DNA of 64,000 nucleotides from Streptomyces marianii (GCF_005795905.1 NZ_VAWE01000001.1:7939501-8003500); one strand, 5' to 3'; counted from the first letter of the stretch, positions 26,594-35,517 are shown. Translations and numbers: made by a program. Notes: a model not told the origin generated them from the letters alone.

Positions 26594-27577
26594 CTACGCC
26601 GTCTCCAGCACGTCCTCGACGTCGCGGCGCGGAGTCGCCGGGCCCTCGGGGCCGTACCCGAGCCGGATCACCATCTGCACATGCCCCATGGAGGACACGG
26701 GATCGCGCAGCGCCCAGCGCAGTTCGCGCCACTCCAGCGCCTGGGAGGTCAGCGAGGTGACCAGACCGTCCAAGGTGGCCTGGAGCAGCACGCGTTCCAG
26801 TGCCTGTCCGGCCCTGAGCCAGTCGAGGGGCCCGTCGTGGGGTGTGCCCAGCAGGGCGAGCCGGGGCCGCTTCTCGAACGTGGCGCTGCCGCGGCCGGCC
26901 AGAGCCCGTCCGGCTGCGAAGTCCCTTACCGGGGCGGTGACATCGTGCTGCCGGGGGCCGAAGGCGTGCACGGGGATGCCCTCCCCGGCCGACGCGCCGC
27001 CAGGAGTGCCCGTCCAGCGCAGCAGTTCCTCCCGTGCCTCCGGGTCGAGCGACTCGCGGCTCTCGGCGTCGTGCACCAGGTGCAGGACCTCGTCCACGTG
27101 CCAGGCGCCGGGTATGTGCAGCCGCGCGCCCTCCAGCCGTGCCGCGGCGCGCAGTCCGTCCAGAACCCCGCTGGGGACGTCCTCGTCGGTGAACGGGAAA
27201 CGACTGGTGTGCCGCCGGTGAATCGCCGGGTGGAGCGCGGCGAGGTCGTCGTCCCGGCGCACCGGACGGTCCAGCCGGACCTCGGCCAGGAGCCACGGTT
27301 CGTCGGCGTCGGGGAGCAGCACCGCGTCCGGAGCCCTTCCCGCGTGCGCGGCCGCCACCCGCAGATTGAACAGCGCGGCGCCGCACCCGAGGTGCAGGGC
27401 GCGCCCCTGCGGGTCGGAACTCGGCATGGCCCGTTCCGGGTCCCCGTAGAGCCGGATCGTGCCGCGCCCCGCGTCGTACCGGAATCTCCACGGCTGGGCG
27501 TTGTGCATGGACGGGGCCGCCGTCGCGTCCCGGACGAGGGAGGTGACGACGGCCGTCGCGAGGGGTTCTGCGGTCAT
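26594..27577 (-). CDS. Acg-family nitroreductase-like protein
   Basis: 327 aa. It has two nitroreductase-type halves: the first with ATAAPSMHNAQPWRFRYD, and the second containing the AGQALERVLLQATLDGLVTS helix. This is the actinobacterial Acg family (M. tuberculosis Rv2032 and Rv3131, both DosR-induced). Acg has a flavin pocket closed by a lid and is thought to sequester FMN rather than reduce nitro compounds. It ends 61 bp from the convergent USP gene and is followed upstream by another USP on the same strand 21 bp away, forming a probable two-gene operon. Confidence 0.88.
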   Translation of the reverse strand: MTAEPLATAVVTSLVRDATAAPSMHNAQPWRFRYDAGRGTIRLYGDPERAMPSSDPQGRALHLGCGAALFNLRVAAAHAGRAPDAVLLPDADEPWLLAEVRLDRPVRRDDDLAALHPAIHRRHTSRFPFTDEDVPSGVLDGLRAAARLEGARLHIPGAWHVDEVLHLVHDAESRESLDPEAREELLRWTGTPGGASAGEGIPVHAFGPRQHDVTAPVRDFAAGRALAGRGSATFEKRPRLALLGTPHDGPLDWLRAGQALERVLLQATLDGLVTSLTSQALEWRELRWALRDPVSSMGHVQMVIRLGYGPEGPATPRRDVEDVLETA

Positions 27578-27598
27578 GGGACTCTCCAGGGCGGGCGG

Positions 27599-28492
27599 TC
27601 AGTCGTGGGCGATGACGGCCACCGGAGCGGTGGCGTGGTGGAGCACGGCGTGGGCGACGTGGCCGAGGTGCCCGCCGACCGGGGCCCTCCGGATGCGCCG
27701 GCCGACGACCACGAGCTCCGCGTCGGCGGCGTCGTGCAGCACCTGCTCGGCGGGGGCTCCGACGAGGACCCGCTCCTCGGCCTTGACCGAGGGGTACAGC
27801 CCCCGCCACGGCCGCAGCCGCTCGGCGACGGCGCCGGCGATGCCGTCGGCCACCTCCTGCCGGACACCGGGATCGAGTCCGGGCGCGTAGCTGAACGCGA
27901 ACGGCAACGACCAGCCGTGCACGGCGCGGACGCCGCAGCCCCTCCGTGCCGCCTCGTCGAAGGCGAAGGCGAGCACCGCGTCGGTGGTCTCGTGGATGTC
28001 GACCCCCACCACCACGTCCCGGCCCACCGCGACGTTCCCCGACGGACGCGACTCCGGAGCCCCGGAAGGGAACGTGGCAGCTGGGCGTACCAGCACGACC
28101 GGCGTGTCGGTGAGCCCCACGGTCGCCATGCCGACCGAGCCGACGAGGAACCCCTCGACGGCGCCGCGCCCGCGCGATCCGAGAACCAGCATCTGGGAAT
28201 CGGCGGCCTCCACCGCCAGCACCGCGGCCGCCCGTCCGGTCAGGCGTCGCGCTGTCACCGCCAGCTCGGGATACCTCCGGCGCAGTTCGCCGGAGGCCTC
28301 GTCGAGCACGGTGTCGGCCCAGCGCTGGTGCTCCTCCCGGTCGACCGGAGGCACGGCCGGAACGCGGGGCCACTCGTCCGCGTGCACCACGCGCAGAGGA
28401 GCCTCGCGCAGCAGGGCCTCCTTCGCGGCCCAGTCCGCGGCGGCGCGGCTCTCGGGATAGCCGTCCACTCCGACGGTCACAGGGCGAGTCAT
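27599..28492 (-). CDS. tandem universal stress protein
   Basis: 297 aa. Domain 1 (VTVGVDGYPESRAAADWAAK) carries a complete ATP motif (VLGSRGRGAVEGFLVGSVG). Domain 2 begins VVVGVDIHETTDAVLAFAFD and has the altered loop VVGRRIRRAPVGGHLGHVAH. It is nearest in layout to the double USP at 25588, suggesting an old duplication. It precedes the Acg gene by 21 bp, so the two are likely co-transcribed. Palindromes 129-190 nt upstream may be control sites. Confidence 0.9.
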   Translation of the reverse strand: MTRPVTVGVDGYPESRAAADWAAKEALLREAPLRVVHADEWPRVPAVPPVDREEHQRWADTVLDEASGELRRRYPELAVTARRLTGRAAAVLAVEAADSQMLVLGSRGRGAVEGFLVGSVGMATVGLTDTPVVLVRPAATFPSGAPESRPSGNVAVGRDVVVGVDIHETTDAVLAFAFDEAARRGCGVRAVHGWSLPFAFSYAPGLDPGVRQEVADGIAGAVAERLRPWRGLYPSVKAEERVLVGAPAEQVLHDAADAELVVVGRRIRRAPVGGHLGHVAHAVLHHATAPVAVIAHD

Positions 28493-28620
28493 GTCCGTAT
28501 GCCTCCTTCGGGGGTCGGCCGTGCGGCCACGCTTCCAGCCTGACCGGGACGCCGGCCGGGAGGGCAGGGCCGTCGAGCCCGGACGCGAGGGCCGGACGAC
28601 CCGGCCCGTTGGTCCGCGGA

Positions 28621-28638
28621 GGCCGGACCGGTCCGGCC
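28621..28638. promoter_or_regulatory. 18-bp perfect palindrome upstream of USP
   Basis: GGCCGGACCGGTCCGGCC is fully self-complementary. A second inverted repeat, GGACC-CGT-GGTCC, follows at 28648-28660. Both lie in the 271-bp gap between the USP and SHOCT genes, upstream of the USP-Acg pair. They could be operators or a transcription end for the SHOCT gene. Confidence 0.3.
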
Positions 28639-28763
28639 GTCGGGACGGACCCGTGGTCCCGTCCGTCGCGGCTGAACGGTCCCCCGTACGTCCGCACGCC
28701 CTCCGGGCCGGACGTTCGGCCGGCGGCCGTCACGGTCGTGCAGTCTCGGCCCGCGTGCCGCGG

Positions 28764-29057
28764 TCAGCCCTGATGAGTGGGACGGTCGAGGCTCCGGAGG
28801 GTTTCCGAGCGCCTCCGGTACTCCTCGTCGTCGATGTCGCCGTGGGCGTATCGCTCCGCGAGGATCTCCTCTGCCCGCCTCGGCGAATCCGCCCGGCCCG
28901 CCCAGCGCCGCTCGGTTCCTCCGGACGGTGCGCCACCCTCGCCGGTCCGGCGTGCCAGGAAGTAGACCCCGAGCAGCAGCAGGATGAGGAAGGCCGCCGT
29001 TCCGACCACCATGAGTGCGATGAACCAGCCTCCCGGGCCGTGGCCGTACCAGTACAT
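28764..29057 (-). CDS. small membrane protein with SHOCT domain
   Basis: 97 aa from ATG 29057, with AGGAGGAT upstream. It has one N-terminal membrane helix (WFIALMVVGTAAFLILLLLG), a short polar linker and a C-terminal SHOCT motif (AEEILAERYAHGDIDDEEY followed by RRRSETL). SHOCT is a short oligomerisation domain of many bacterial membrane proteins. A GGGCCGAACGGCCC palindrome lies 75 nt upstream, so it likely belongs to the stress island. Function unknown. Confidence 0.85.
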   Translation of the reverse strand: MYWYGHGPGGWFIALMVVGTAAFLILLLLGVYFLARRTGEGGAPSGGTERRWAGRADSPRRAEEILAERYAHGDIDDEEYRRRSETLRSLDRPTHQG

Positions 29058-29131
29058 GACCGGATCCTCCTCGCGATGTCGTGGATCCCTCGTACCCCTC
29101 CACGATCCGTCCCGTGCCAGGACGAAGGCGA

Positions 29132-29145
29132 GGGCCGAACGGCCC
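29132..29145. promoter_or_regulatory. DevR-like palindrome GGGCCGAACGGCCC
   Basis: This is an identical 14-mer to the one at 11811. It lies 75 nt before the SHOCT gene on the minus strand, in the 404-bp divergent region shared with the CBS-BON gene. Another related site, CGGCCTGTTCGGCCCC, is at 29281-29296 on the CBS side. Confidence 0.45.
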
Positions 29146-29192
29146 CGCCGGGCACGCCGGCCGTCCCCCGCGAGCGGACTGTCGGCCCCAGG

Positions 29193-29244
29193 GCGCCGAG
29201 CGGGCCGTCCGTTCCCCCTGCGCCGAGCGGGCCGTCCGTTCCCC
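29193..29244. repeat. 27-bp direct repeat in a divergent promoter
   Basis: GCGCCGAGCGGGCCGTCCGT plus CCCC-tail sequence occurs at 29193 and again 27 bp later at 29220. Each copy contains GGGCCGTCCGTTCCCC, which resembles one arm and a weak second arm of the island dyads. The repeat may multiply binding sites. Confidence 0.6.
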
Positions 29245-29461
29245 GGGCGCGCGCCGCGGGGACCATTGGACCCCGCCGAGCGGCCTGTTCGGCCCCTGCC
29301 GGGCCCGGTCCGCCGCGGTTGAATTGCCGTGCCGCGGTCGAATCGCCATGTCGTACGCGCGGACGGGCGCGCGGTACGCACCGGGCTCGCCGCACACCCG
29401 GGGCCGTGGTCCGCTCGATCGCCCGGGCCCCATGGGCGCCGGCTCGACAGGAGTGGCGAAC

Positions 29462-30181
29462 ATGAAGCACAGCAAGGTCGGAAGCCTGATGGTGGGGGAG
29501 GTCGTCTCGGTCGTGCCGTCGACCCCGTTCAAGGAAGTCGCCAAGCAGCTCGCCGAGCACGACATCAGCGGTCTGCCGGTCCTCGACGAGGACGACCGGG
29601 TGGTCGGCGTCGTCTCGGAGACCGATCTCCTGACGCGCCAGGCCGCCGCCGGTCCCGATGCCGGTCCCGCCGTCCACGCGTCGTGGTACGGCGCCGGCGG
29701 CTTCCCCGGCGACGACCGGGACGCGCCCACCGCCGGACGGCTGATGTCCACGCCCGCGGTGACCGTCCACGCAGAGGACACGATCGCCGAGGCGGCCCGC
29801 ACCATGCTGCGGCGCGGTGTCGAGCGGATGCCCGTCGTCGACGAGGAGGACCGCCTGGTCGGCATCGTCACACGGCGTGACCTGCTCCAGGTGTTCCTCC
29901 GGCCCGATCCGGAGATCCGTCTTCAGGTGGTCGAGGAGGTGCTGGTGGGCGCGCTGGGCCTGGCGCCCGACGCGATCGACGTCCATGTCGTCGACGGAAG
30001 GGTCACCCTGGAAGGGCGACTCGAGGCGGCCGGGCAGATCCCCCTCCTGGTGAAGCTGACGGAGCAGATGGACGGGGTGGTCGCGGTGAGCCAGCACCTG
30101 GCCGCACCCTCCGACGGGTCCCGGCCCGCGGCATGGTCGTCGGGAGGGCCGCCCCGCGCCTGGGACCGGGGCGACGCGTAG
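29462..30181 (+). CDS. CBS-pair and BON domain protein
   Basis: 239 aa from ATG 29462 (CAGGAG upstream). The first CBS motif covers residues 5-62 (VGSLMVGEVVSVVPSTPFKE, LDEDDRVVGVVSETDLL), the second about 90-148 (AGRLMSTPAVTVHAEDTIAE, DEEDRLVGIVTRRDLL). Residues about 155-215 form a BON domain (DAIDVHVVDGRVTLEGRLEA). CBS pairs bind adenine nucleotides; BON domains bind membranes or envelope. M. tuberculosis Hrp1 (Rv2626c) is a DosR-induced CBS protein. It may sense energy charge during oxygen limitation. Confidence 0.9.
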   Translation: MKHSKVGSLMVGEVVSVVPSTPFKEVAKQLAEHDISGLPVLDEDDRVVGVVSETDLLTRQAAAGPDAGPAVHASWYGAGGFPGDDRDAPTAGRLMSTPAVTVHAEDTIAEAARTMLRRGVERMPVVDEEDRLVGIVTRRDLLQVFLRPDPEIRLQVVEEVLVGALGLAPDAIDVHVVDGRVTLEGRLEAAGQIPLLVKLTEQMDGVVAVSQHLAAPSDGSRPAAWSSGGPPRAWDRGDA

Positions 30182-30426
30182 GGCGGTACGGAAAGAGGGG
30201 GCACACCCCGGCGAGCGCCCGGGCCGGTGCGCCCCGTGACCGGCCTGCCGTACAGCCTGCCCGCGAGGGTGAGGTGGGCCGGCGCGTCGCCGAAGGAGGC
30301 GCTGCGTCGACGACGGTCGGCGGATCCCCGTGCCCGCCCGACCGCGTTCGCCGCCCCCGCGGAGGGAGCCGCCCGGACGACGCGGACGCGTGCGTGCGGG
30401 CCGGGACCGCGGGGCAGAGTCGACGT

Positions 30427-31288
30427 ATGAGCGGCGAAGCCGACGACCGGGACCCGGGCCTGTTCGGCCCCGCGTCGGTCACCTGGCAGATGCACGGCGA
30501 CCCCATGATGTGGATCGCCGGGGTCCGCGCGCTCTACCTCCAGGCCCTGCACCCCCGCGCCGTACGCGGAGTCATGGCCAACAGCGACTTCCGCAAGGAC
30601 GCCTGGGGCCGGCTGCTGCGCACCGCGAACTTCGTCGGCACCATCTCCTACGGCACCACCGAGGCCGCCGAGCGGGCCGGTGCCCGCGTCCGCAGGATCC
30701 ACCGCCTCCTCGGCGTGGACGATCCCGACCTGCTGCTCTGGGTGCACTGCGCCGAGGTGGACTCGTACCTGGACGTCCTGCGGCGTTCTGGCTTCCCCCT
30801 CACCGGCGCCCAGGCGGACCGGTACGTCGACGAGCACCGGACGAGCGCCCGCCTCGTCGGACTCGACCCGGCAAGCCGTCCCCGCCACCAGGGCGGCGCT
30901 CGCCGGGTACTTCGCCGGCGTACGGCCCGCGCTGGAAGCCGGTGCGGACGCCCGCGTCGTCGACGGCTTCCTGCGCCGCCCGCCCGTCCACCCCCTGCTC
31001 GTCCCGGCGCGTGGACTGATCTGGCGGCGCGTCGCCGCGCTCGCCTACGACGCGCTGCCCCCGTACGCCCACGACCTCTACGGCCGGCCCGCGCCCCCGC
31101 CCGGACGCGTCACCCGGCGGCTCTGCGCCACCGGAGCGGCCCTGCGCTGCGTCCCCTCGCGCGTGCGCTGGCAGCTGCCGCCAGGTCACATCTTGAAGGC
31201 GATGGCGCGACTCGGGCCCGGGAGCAGGCCGGCACCGTACAAACTGCGCAGACAGGCGGCCATACTGGACGGGCCGGGGAGGGCGTAG
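30427..31288 (+). pseudogene. oxygenase MpaB family (DUF2236), frameshifted
   Basis: Reading from ATG 30427 gives FGPASVTWQMHGDPMMWIAG, LQALHPRAVRGVM and RLVGLDPAS, the DUF2236/MpaB start. At about 30875-30878 (AAGCCGTC) one extra base shifts the frame. The +1 frame continues exactly with VPATRAALAGYFAGVRPAL, PPVHPLLVPARGLIWRRVAA, LPPYAHDLYGRPAPPP and PYKLRRQAAILDG to a stop at 31288. Together they make a normal protein of about 286 aa. Family members are haem/diiron-type oxygenases related to latex-clearing protein and MpaB. It is either a real mutation or a single-base sequence error in a C-rich run. Confidence 0.8.
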
Positions 31289-31314
31289 CGAAGCGACGGG
31301 GGCGACTGCACGCG

Positions 31315-33543
31315 ATGGCGGACACCAGGCTGATCCAGGGCCGGTACCGGCTGCTTGAACTGATCGGTCGGGGCGGCATGGGCGAGGTGTGGCAGGCCCG
31401 CGACGAGTCGTTGGGCAGGCGGGTCGCGGTCAAGTGCCTCAAACCGCTCGGGCCGCAGCACGATCGGACGTTCATACGGGTCCTGCGGGAGCGCTTCCGC
31501 AGGGAGGCCAGGGTCGCCGCCGCCCTGCAGCACCGCGGCGTGACCGTCGTCCATGACTTCGGCGAGCACGAGGGCGTGCTCTACCTGGTGATGGAACTGC
31601 TCGAGGGCCGCAACCTCAGCCAGCTGATGGACGACAACGAGCAGCATCCGCTGCCGGTGTCCGACGTCGTCGACATCGCGGACCAGGTCGCCGACGCCCT
31701 CGCCTACACCCATGAACAGAACATCGTCCACCGGGACCTGAAGCCTGCCAACATCATGCGGCTCACCGACGGCACGGTGAAGATCTGCGACTTCGGCATC
31801 GCCCGGCTCGGCCACGACATCGGGTTCACGTCCCGGCTCACCGGCACGGGCATCGCCATGGGCACCCCCCACTACATGTCGCCCGAGCAGATCGGCGGGG
31901 GCCACGTCGACCACCGCAGTGACCTGTACTCCCTGGGGTGCGTGCTGTACGAGATCGCCACCGGCGCGCCGCCCTTCGACCTCGGCGACTCCTGGTCCAT
32001 CCTCGTCGGCCACCGCGACACCGCGCCCCGGCCGCTGCGCAGCCACCGGCCGGAACTCCCCGACTTCATCGAGGAGATCGTCCTCGAACTGCTCGCCAAG
32101 ACTCCCGAGGAGCGGCCCGCCGACGCCAAGGACCTGCGCCGCAGGATCGGCGCCGGGCGCGTGACGGCCACGCCCGCCGCCGGCACCGTGCCGCCGCCCC
32201 CGCATCGGCACGACGGCGGAGAACCGGGGCTGCCGTCCTGGACGCGCGGGATGACGACCGGTCACAAGGCGATCACGGTCTCGGCGCTGCGGGCCCTGCC
32301 GCCCGACTTCACGGCGGGCCTGACCGGCGAATGGACCACCGGCGTGGATCTGCGCGGTCCCGCACCCGTGCGGCTGCCCCGGCCGGAGAGGCCCACCCCG
32401 TCGCCGGAACTGCTGGCCGTCCTCACCGGCCGGCACAACGCCGGGCTCAGCCTCGGCAGGCTCGGCCGCTGGGAGGAGGCGGGCGAGGTGCACCGGGCGG
32501 TCGCCACCGAACGCGAGCACGCGCTCGGTCCCGACCACCCGGACACCCTCGCCAGCCGGTACGAGGTCGGCTTCACGCTCAGCAGGACCGGCCGGGCGGC
32601 CGACGCGCTCCGCGAGTTCGGCCGCGTCGCCGAGGGCCGCGAGCGAACCCTGGGCCCCGACCACCCGGAGACCCTGGCCGCCCGCCAGGAGATGGCGTAC
32701 GTCCTCGGCCGGCTCGGCCGGCACTTCGAGGCGCACCAGGTGTACACGTCGGTGCTCGCCTCCCGGGAACGGACCGTCGGGCCGGAGCACCCCGACACCC
32801 TGCGCTGCCGTCACAACCTCGCCTTCAACCTGAGCCGTCTCGGCCGGCTCGAGGACTCGTACCGCATGGCGGATGAGGTGGCCGCGGCGCGCACCCGGGT
32901 GCTGGGCGCCGGGCATCCGGACACGCTCGTCACCCGGTACGAGGTCGCTTACGCCCTCGGCCAGCTGGGCCGCTGGACCGAAGCCCTGCAGAACTACCGG
33001 GACGTGGCGGGGGCCCGCGCGCAGGCGCTCGGTCCCGACCACCCGGACACCCTCGCCGCACGTTACGAGATCGGGATCAGCCTCGGCCGTCTGGGAAGGA
33101 GCGCCGAGGCGCTGGAGCAGTACCGGGCGCTGGTGGCCGACCGCACCCGGGTCCACGGCGCAGCCGACCCGGAGACCCTGCGGGCCCGCCACGGGCTCGG
33201 CGTCAACCTGGGCCGGCTCGCCCGGTGGGAGGAGGCGCTGGCCGAGGCCCGTGACGTCTGCGCCGTCCGTGAGCGGGTCCTCGGTCCCGACCACCCGGAC
33301 ACCCTCGTCAGCCGCCGTGAAGTCGCGGTCGGCCTGGGCTGGTTGGGCCGCTGGAGCGACGCGCTGGCCGTCTACCAGCAGGTGGCCGAGTCCCGCGAAC
33401 GCGTCCTCGGCGCAGGTCACCCCGACGCCCTGGCCAGCCGCAACGACCAGGCCCACTGCCTGGAGCAACTCGGCCGAGGCGGCGAGGCAGTCGAGCTCTA
33501 CCGCCGCGTCGCGGCGCTCCGGCGGCAGGGCGGGGCGGGCTGA
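31315..33543 (+). CDS. Ser/Thr protein kinase with C-terminal TPR array
   Basis: 742 aa from ATG 31315. The kinase domain (residues about 8-275) is complete: GRGGMGEVWQARD glycine loop, VAVKCL lysine, IVHRDLKPANIM catalytic loop, ICDFGIARLG and GTPHYMSPEQ. A Pro-rich linker follows. From about residue 355 there are eight or nine 42-residue TPRs of kinesin-light-chain type with the recurring core LGPDHPDTLASRYEVG and LGRLGRWEEA. There is no membrane helix or PASTA domain, so it is a soluble Hanks-type kinase that probably recruits partners through the TPRs. It starts 26 bp after the MpaB-like gene and may share its promoter. Confidence 0.92.
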   Translation: MADTRLIQGRYRLLELIGRGGMGEVWQARDESLGRRVAVKCLKPLGPQHDRTFIRVLRERFRREARVAAALQHRGVTVVHDFGEHEGVLYLVMELLEGRNLSQLMDDNEQHPLPVSDVVDIADQVADALAYTHEQNIVHRDLKPANIMRLTDGTVKICDFGIARLGHDIGFTSRLTGTGIAMGTPHYMSPEQIGGGHVDHRSDLYSLGCVLYEIATGAPPFDLGDSWSILVGHRDTAPRPLRSHRPELPDFIEEIVLELLAKTPEERPADAKDLRRRIGAGRVTATPAAGTVPPPPHRHDGGEPGLPSWTRGMTTGHKAITVSALRALPPDFTAGLTGEWTTGVDLRGPAPVRLPRPERPTPSPELLAVLTGRHNAGLSLGRLGRWEEAGEVHRAVATEREHALGPDHPDTLASRYEVGFTLSRTGRAADALREFGRVAEGRERTLGPDHPETLAARQEMAYVLGRLGRHFEAHQVYTSVLASRERTVGPEHPDTLRCRHNLAFNLSRLGRLEDSYRMADEVAAARTRVLGAGHPDTLVTRYEVAYALGQLGRWTEALQNYRDVAGARAQALGPDHPDTLAARYEIGISLGRLGRSAEALEQYRALVADRTRVHGAADPETLRARHGLGVNLGRLARWEEALAEARDVCAVRERVLGPDHPDTLVSRREVAVGLGWLGRWSDALAVYQQVAESRERVLGAGHPDALASRNDQAHCLEQLGRGGEAVELYRRVAALRRQGGAG

Positions 33544-33590
33544 CCGCCCTGCCCCGGGGCGGGACGGACTGTGGGTCGGTCCGGTCCTCT

Positions 33591-33888
33591 CCGGTGGACG
33601 CCGGAGTGGGCTCTGGGCAGGCGAGCCCTCCGTGACGGGTGCGTCCGGCACGCCGCGTAGCGTAGCGGCGTTCCCGTCGCGACCGCACCGCCCGGTGGAC
33701 GCCGGAGTGGGCTCTGGGCAGGCGAGCCCTCCGTGACGGGTGCGTCCGGCACGCCGCGTAGCGTAGCGGCGTTCCCGTCGCGACCGCACCGTCCGGTGGA
33801 CGCCGGAGTGGGCTCTGGGCAGGCGAGCCCTCCGTGACGGGTGCGTCCGGCACGCCGCGTAGCGGCCTTCCCGTCGCGACCGCACACT
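33591..33888. repeat. 101-bp tandem repeat, three copies
   Basis: Units begin CCGGTGGACGCCGGAGTGGG at 33591, 33692 and 33793. The first two are almost identical and the third loses a CGTAG step and diverges at its end, 7 nt before the DUF2252 start. Each unit can form a hairpin (GGGCTC...GAGCCC) and a second one around CGCCG...CGGCG. It fills the whole gap between the kinase and DUF2252 genes. The period and spacing do not fit a CRISPR. Confidence 0.92.
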
Positions 33889-33894
33889 GTGACC

Positions 33895-35232
33895 ATGACG
33901 GACCTGGCCGAGGAGAGGGAACGCGGCCGTGCCGTGCGCAAGGAGGTTCCGCGGTCCTCCCACGGAAGCTGGATCCCGGCCGCCGACCGGCCGGATCCGC
34001 TCGCGGTGCTGGAGGACCAGGCGAAGACCCGTGAGCCGGACCTGGTGCCCGTGCGGTACGGACGGATGGCCGTCTCGCCGTTCACCTATCTGCGGGGCGC
34101 TCCGGCCGTCATGGCCGCCGATCTCGCCGTCCAGCGGAACACCGGTCTCCGGGTCCAGCTCTGCGGCGACGCCCATCTGCTGAACTTCGGGGTCTTCGCC
34201 TCGCCCGAACGCACCCTGCTGTTCGACCTCAACGACTTCGACGAGACGCTGCCGGGCCCCTTCGAGTGGGACGTGAAACGCCTCGTCGCCAGCGTCGCCG
34301 TCGCCGCACGGGACAACGGCCAGCCGGACGCCGGGGCCCGCCGGGCCGCGCGGGCGGCGTCCGAGTCGTACCGGCTGTCCATGCGGCAGCTCGCCGGGCT
34401 CGGTGAGCTCGACGTCTGGTACGAGCGCATCGCCGCCGAGGATCTGGTGCCCCTCGTGCGCGACCTGGAGCGGGCGCGCCTCGAGGCCCGGCTGGCCAAG
34501 GCGCGGCGCCGGACGAGTCTGCAGGCGCTGGAGAGACTGACCGAGGTCGTCGGCGGACGGCGCCGGATCGTGCAGGATCCGCCGCTGCTCGAGGCCGTGG
34601 CCGGGCTCGACGCCGCGTCCGTGCGCAAGATCCTCAGCGACTACCGCAGCACGCTGCCCGAGGACCGCAGGGTCCTGCTGGACCGGTACCGGTTCGTCGA
34701 GGCGGCCCGCAAGGTCGTCGGTGTCGGCAGTGTCGGGACGCGCTGCTTCGTCGCGCTGATGACCGGACGCGACACGGAGGACCCGCTCTTCCTGCAGATC
34801 AAGGAGGCCCAGCGGTCCGTGCTGGAGCCCCATCTGCCGAAGTCCGCCTACCGCCACCAGGGCCAGCGCGTCGTCGCCGGCCAGCGGCTGCTGCAGGCGG
34901 CGAGCGACATCTTCCTCGGCTGGGTCAGCGGACCGGGCGGCCGGCACTTCTACTGGCGCCAGCTACGGGACATGAAGGGCTCGGCGGACGTCGCGACGAT
35001 GTCACCGACGCTGCTGCGCGACTACGCGGCGCTCTGCGGCAGGGCGCTGGCCCGGGCCCACGCCCGGTCCGGGGAGCGCATCGCGATCGCCGCGTACCTC
35101 GGCGCGTCCGACACCTTCGACCGGGCCATGGGCGACTTCGCGGTGGCGTACGCCGACCGGACCGTCGAGGACCACCGGGCCCTCCTCGCGGCCATCGGGT
35201 CCGGGTCGGTCGAGGCCGCCCCGGGTGTCTGA
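33895..35232 (+). CDS. DUF2252 family protein
   Basis: 445 aa from ATG 33895. Characteristic phrases include PVRYGRMAVSPFTYLRGAPA, LCGDAHLLNFGVFASPER, FDLNDFDETLPGPFEWDVKR and the later HFYWRQLRDMKGSADV. The GDAHLLNF and DLNDFD motifs look like the catalytic loop and metal site of aminoglycoside-phosphotransferase-like kinases, so a kinase-type fold is plausible. No substrate is known for the family. The gene is bracketed by two unrelated tandem repeats, and its last 17 codons lie inside the downstream one. Confidence 0.88.
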   Translation: MTDLAEERERGRAVRKEVPRSSHGSWIPAADRPDPLAVLEDQAKTREPDLVPVRYGRMAVSPFTYLRGAPAVMAADLAVQRNTGLRVQLCGDAHLLNFGVFASPERTLLFDLNDFDETLPGPFEWDVKRLVASVAVAARDNGQPDAGARRAARAASESYRLSMRQLAGLGELDVWYERIAAEDLVPLVRDLERARLEARLAKARRRTSLQALERLTEVVGGRRRIVQDPPLLEAVAGLDAASVRKILSDYRSTLPEDRRVLLDRYRFVEAARKVVGVGSVGTRCFVALMTGRDTEDPLFLQIKEAQRSVLEPHLPKSAYRHQGQRVVAGQRLLQAASDIFLGWVSGPGGRHFYWRQLRDMKGSADVATMSPTLLRDYAALCGRALARAHARSGERIAIAAYLGASDTFDRAMGDFAVAYADRTVEDHRALLAAIGSGSVEAAPGV

Positions 35233-35517
35233 GGCCGCCTTCCGGGCCCGGCGCCGCCTTCCGGGTGCGCGGGGCGTCATGCGTTCCGGCCCCGAGTCGC
35301 CGCCCGGCCGGGGGCTCCCTCCTCGCGGCCATCGGGTCCGGGTCGGTCGAGGCCGCCCCGGGTGTCTGAGGCCGCCTTCCGGGCCCGGCGCCGCCTTCCG
35401 GGTGCGCGGGGCGTCATGCGTTCCGGCCCCGAGTCGCCGCCCGGCCGGGGGCTCCCTCCTCGCGGCCATCGGGTCCGGGTCGGTCGAGGCCGCCCCGGGT
35501 GTCTGAGGCCGCCTTCC
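35180..35517. repeat. 137-bp tandem repeat, about 2.5 copies, including a gene end
   Basis: The segment starting CCTCCTCGCGGCCATCGGGT at 35181 recurs at 35318 and 35455. It therefore duplicates the last 17 codons of the DUF2252 gene (ending IGSGSVEAAPGV and stop) plus 85 bp of downstream DNA. The third copy diverges after about 35517. The rest of the gap to 35720 is G+C-rich with no gene. 137 is not a multiple of 3, so copies fall in different frames. Confidence 0.92.

Noticed and set aside
33308..33853. Repetitive minus-strand frame with RTHPSRRARLPRAHSG units
   Set aside because: It is only the translation of the 101-bp tandem repeat.
33591..35517. CRISPR-like arrays
   Set aside because: Units are 101 and 137 bp, directly adjoining, without unique spacers, and no cas genes are present.
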